This document shows positions 5,667 through 6,478 of a DNA stretch of 6,478 bases, one piece after another (position 1 is the stretch's first letter; each line of letters starts with the position of its first letter). Below the pieces are notes generated by a model, which ran no database searches, had not been told where the DNA came from, and saw only the letters and a program-made list of their open reading frames with translations. The translations under genes were made by a program, and so were the position numbers. The DNA is from Bordetella parapertussis (lineage in GTDB: Bacteria; Pseudomonadota; Gammaproteobacteria; Burkholderiales; Burkholderiaceae_C), in NCBI GenBank assembly GCA_945900695.1, contig CAMDJU010000159.1, forward strand, positions 1 through 6,478, read 5' to 3'.

Positions 5667-6478
5667 TCAATCCACGCGCGACCAGTGCAAGTCTTGGTGG
5701 CGCAACCGCCGCATACGCCACCAATAAGAGAAGGTAAAGCCAGGCCACAAGGTGACATTGCGGCCCTGGGCATCAAGGTACCAGCTTTTGCAACCGCTGC
5801 CCCACACCGTGCCTTGGGTGCGCGTTTGCACCTCTTGGTTGTAAGCGGTTTGTGCAGAGCTTGTGGCCTCCACCGAAGTATGGCCCTTTTGGCGCATATT
5901 TCGCAGGCACGACAAGATGTAATTGACCTGTGCTTCGATGATGAAGATGATGGAGTTGTGGCCCAGGCCTGTGTTGGGCCCGAGCAGCAAAAACAAGTTG
6001 GGGTAACCCGCGACCAAGGTGCCTTGGTAAGCCTGCAAACCAGTGGCGGCCCAGGTGTCGTTCAAGTCCACGCCGCCCCGACCGAAAAATTTGAGTGGCG
6101 TATACAAATCGGTGGCCCGAAATCCTGTGCCATAGATGATGGCGTCCACCGGCAGCTCTTGCCCATCGATGAGAATTCCTTTGGTGCCCACACCACCCAT
6201 TCCAGAGGCCCGGTGCACGGTGACATTGGGCTGGGTCAGAGCCGGGTAATAGTCGTTGGAGAGCAAGATGCGTTTGCAGCCAATGCGGTAGTCGGGTGTG
6301 AGCATGCTGCGCAGGGCTGGGTTTTTGACATTTTTTTTCATGAACCGCAGCCCCAAGGTTTGCACCCAATCCATCCAGCCCGGTCGCAGGGTAAAGCCAA
6401 TCGCCTGGATCTCTTGGCGCCAATAAATCCACCATCGAAACATCTGTCGATACAAGGGCAATCGGTGCATCCATCGGC
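5667..6478 (-). CDS. Flavin-containing monooxygenase, Baeyer-Villiger type, C-terminal half, partial at right edge
   Basis: The minus-strand frame enters from the right edge and ends at the TGA at 5669-5667, giving about 269 residues. The Met at 6470 is internal, because the frame continues upstream to the edge and the N-terminal FAD-binding GxGxxG and the FxGxxxHxxxWP fingerprint of the family would lie further right. Visible hallmarks are IGCKRILLSNDYYPAL, the second-dinucleotide-domain signature IIYGTGFRATD, and LLGPNTGLGHNSI, followed by IEAQVNYI, all typical of class B flavoprotein monooxygenases of about 480-520 residues. These use FAD and NADPH to insert oxygen next to a ketone or to oxidise soft nitrogen or sulfur. 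The gene is convergent with the ligase gene, with 21 bp between the stop codons. The substrate cannot be read from this part. Family assignment is firm; the choice between Baeyer-Villiger and N-oxidising activity is open. Confidence 0.9.
   Translation of the reverse strand, partial: RWMHRLPLYRQMFRWWIYWRQEIQAIGFTLRPGWMDWVQTLGLRFMKKNVKNPALRSMLTPDYRIGCKRILLSNDYYPALTQPNVTVHRASGMGGVGTKGILIDGQELPVDAIIYGTGFRATDLYTPLKFFGRGGVDLNDTWAATGLQAYQGTLVAGYPNLFLLLGPNTGLGHNSIIFIIEAQVNYILSCLRNMRQKGHTSVEATSSAQTAYNQEVQTRTQGTVWGSGCKSWYLDAQGRNVTLWPGFTFSYWWRMRRLRHQDLHWSRVD

Noticed and set aside
5773..6474. Second minus-strand frame (233 codons) overlapping the monooxygenase
   Set aside because: It is a frame-shifted shadow; the class B monooxygenase motifs are in the frame ending at 5667.

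Overview
The window is G+C-rich, with C/G-ending codons in every gene. Its protein sequences look like those of betaproteobacteria of the order Burkholderiales, probably Comamonadaceae (Limnohabitans/Polaromonas/Rhodoferax-like). That placement rests on family resemblance and codon style, not on a database search. There is no rRNA, tRNA, insertion sequence or CRISPR array, and the DNA reads as ordinary chromosomal catabolic or accessory gene content.

Layout, left to right. (1) Positions 1-1773, minus strand: the N-terminal 591 residues of an ATP-dependent 5-oxoprolinase (HyuA-like half), cut by the left edge. (2) Positions 1774-2047: a divergent intergenic region with a TTGAC-N5-GTCAA inverted repeat and a run of small hairpins. 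(3) Positions 2048-2626, plus strand: a secreted (Sec signal peptide) histidine-phosphatase-family protein. (4) Positions 2627-2763: a short gap with a weak promoter candidate and a small palindrome. (5) Positions 2764-4149, plus strand: a complete Rieske oxygenase alpha subunit of the phthalate-dioxygenase/LigXa-like type. (6) Positions 4161-5645, plus strand, 11 bp downstream and surely co-transcribed: a glutamine-synthetase-family ligase with a divergent active site. (7) Positions 5667-6478, minus strand and convergent: the C-terminal half of a flavin-containing (Baeyer-Villiger type) monooxygenase, cut by the right edge.

How the genes may work together (inference). A glutamine-synthetase-like ligase next to a Rieske oxygenase recalls the gamma-glutamylation route of aniline catabolism (AtdA1 with the AtdA3/A4 oxygenase), in which an amine is first joined to the gamma-carboxyl of glutamate and then oxygenated. 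A 5-oxoprolinase could recover glutamate if the gamma-glutamyl group is later released as 5-oxoproline, and a flavin monooxygenase could act on a ketone or amine intermediate. The two-gene operon is solid. The wider four-gene pathway is a hypothesis, because the flanking genes are on the other strand, the histidine phosphatase does not obviously fit, and no oxygenase reductase, gamma-glutamyl hydrolase, transporter or regulator is visible.
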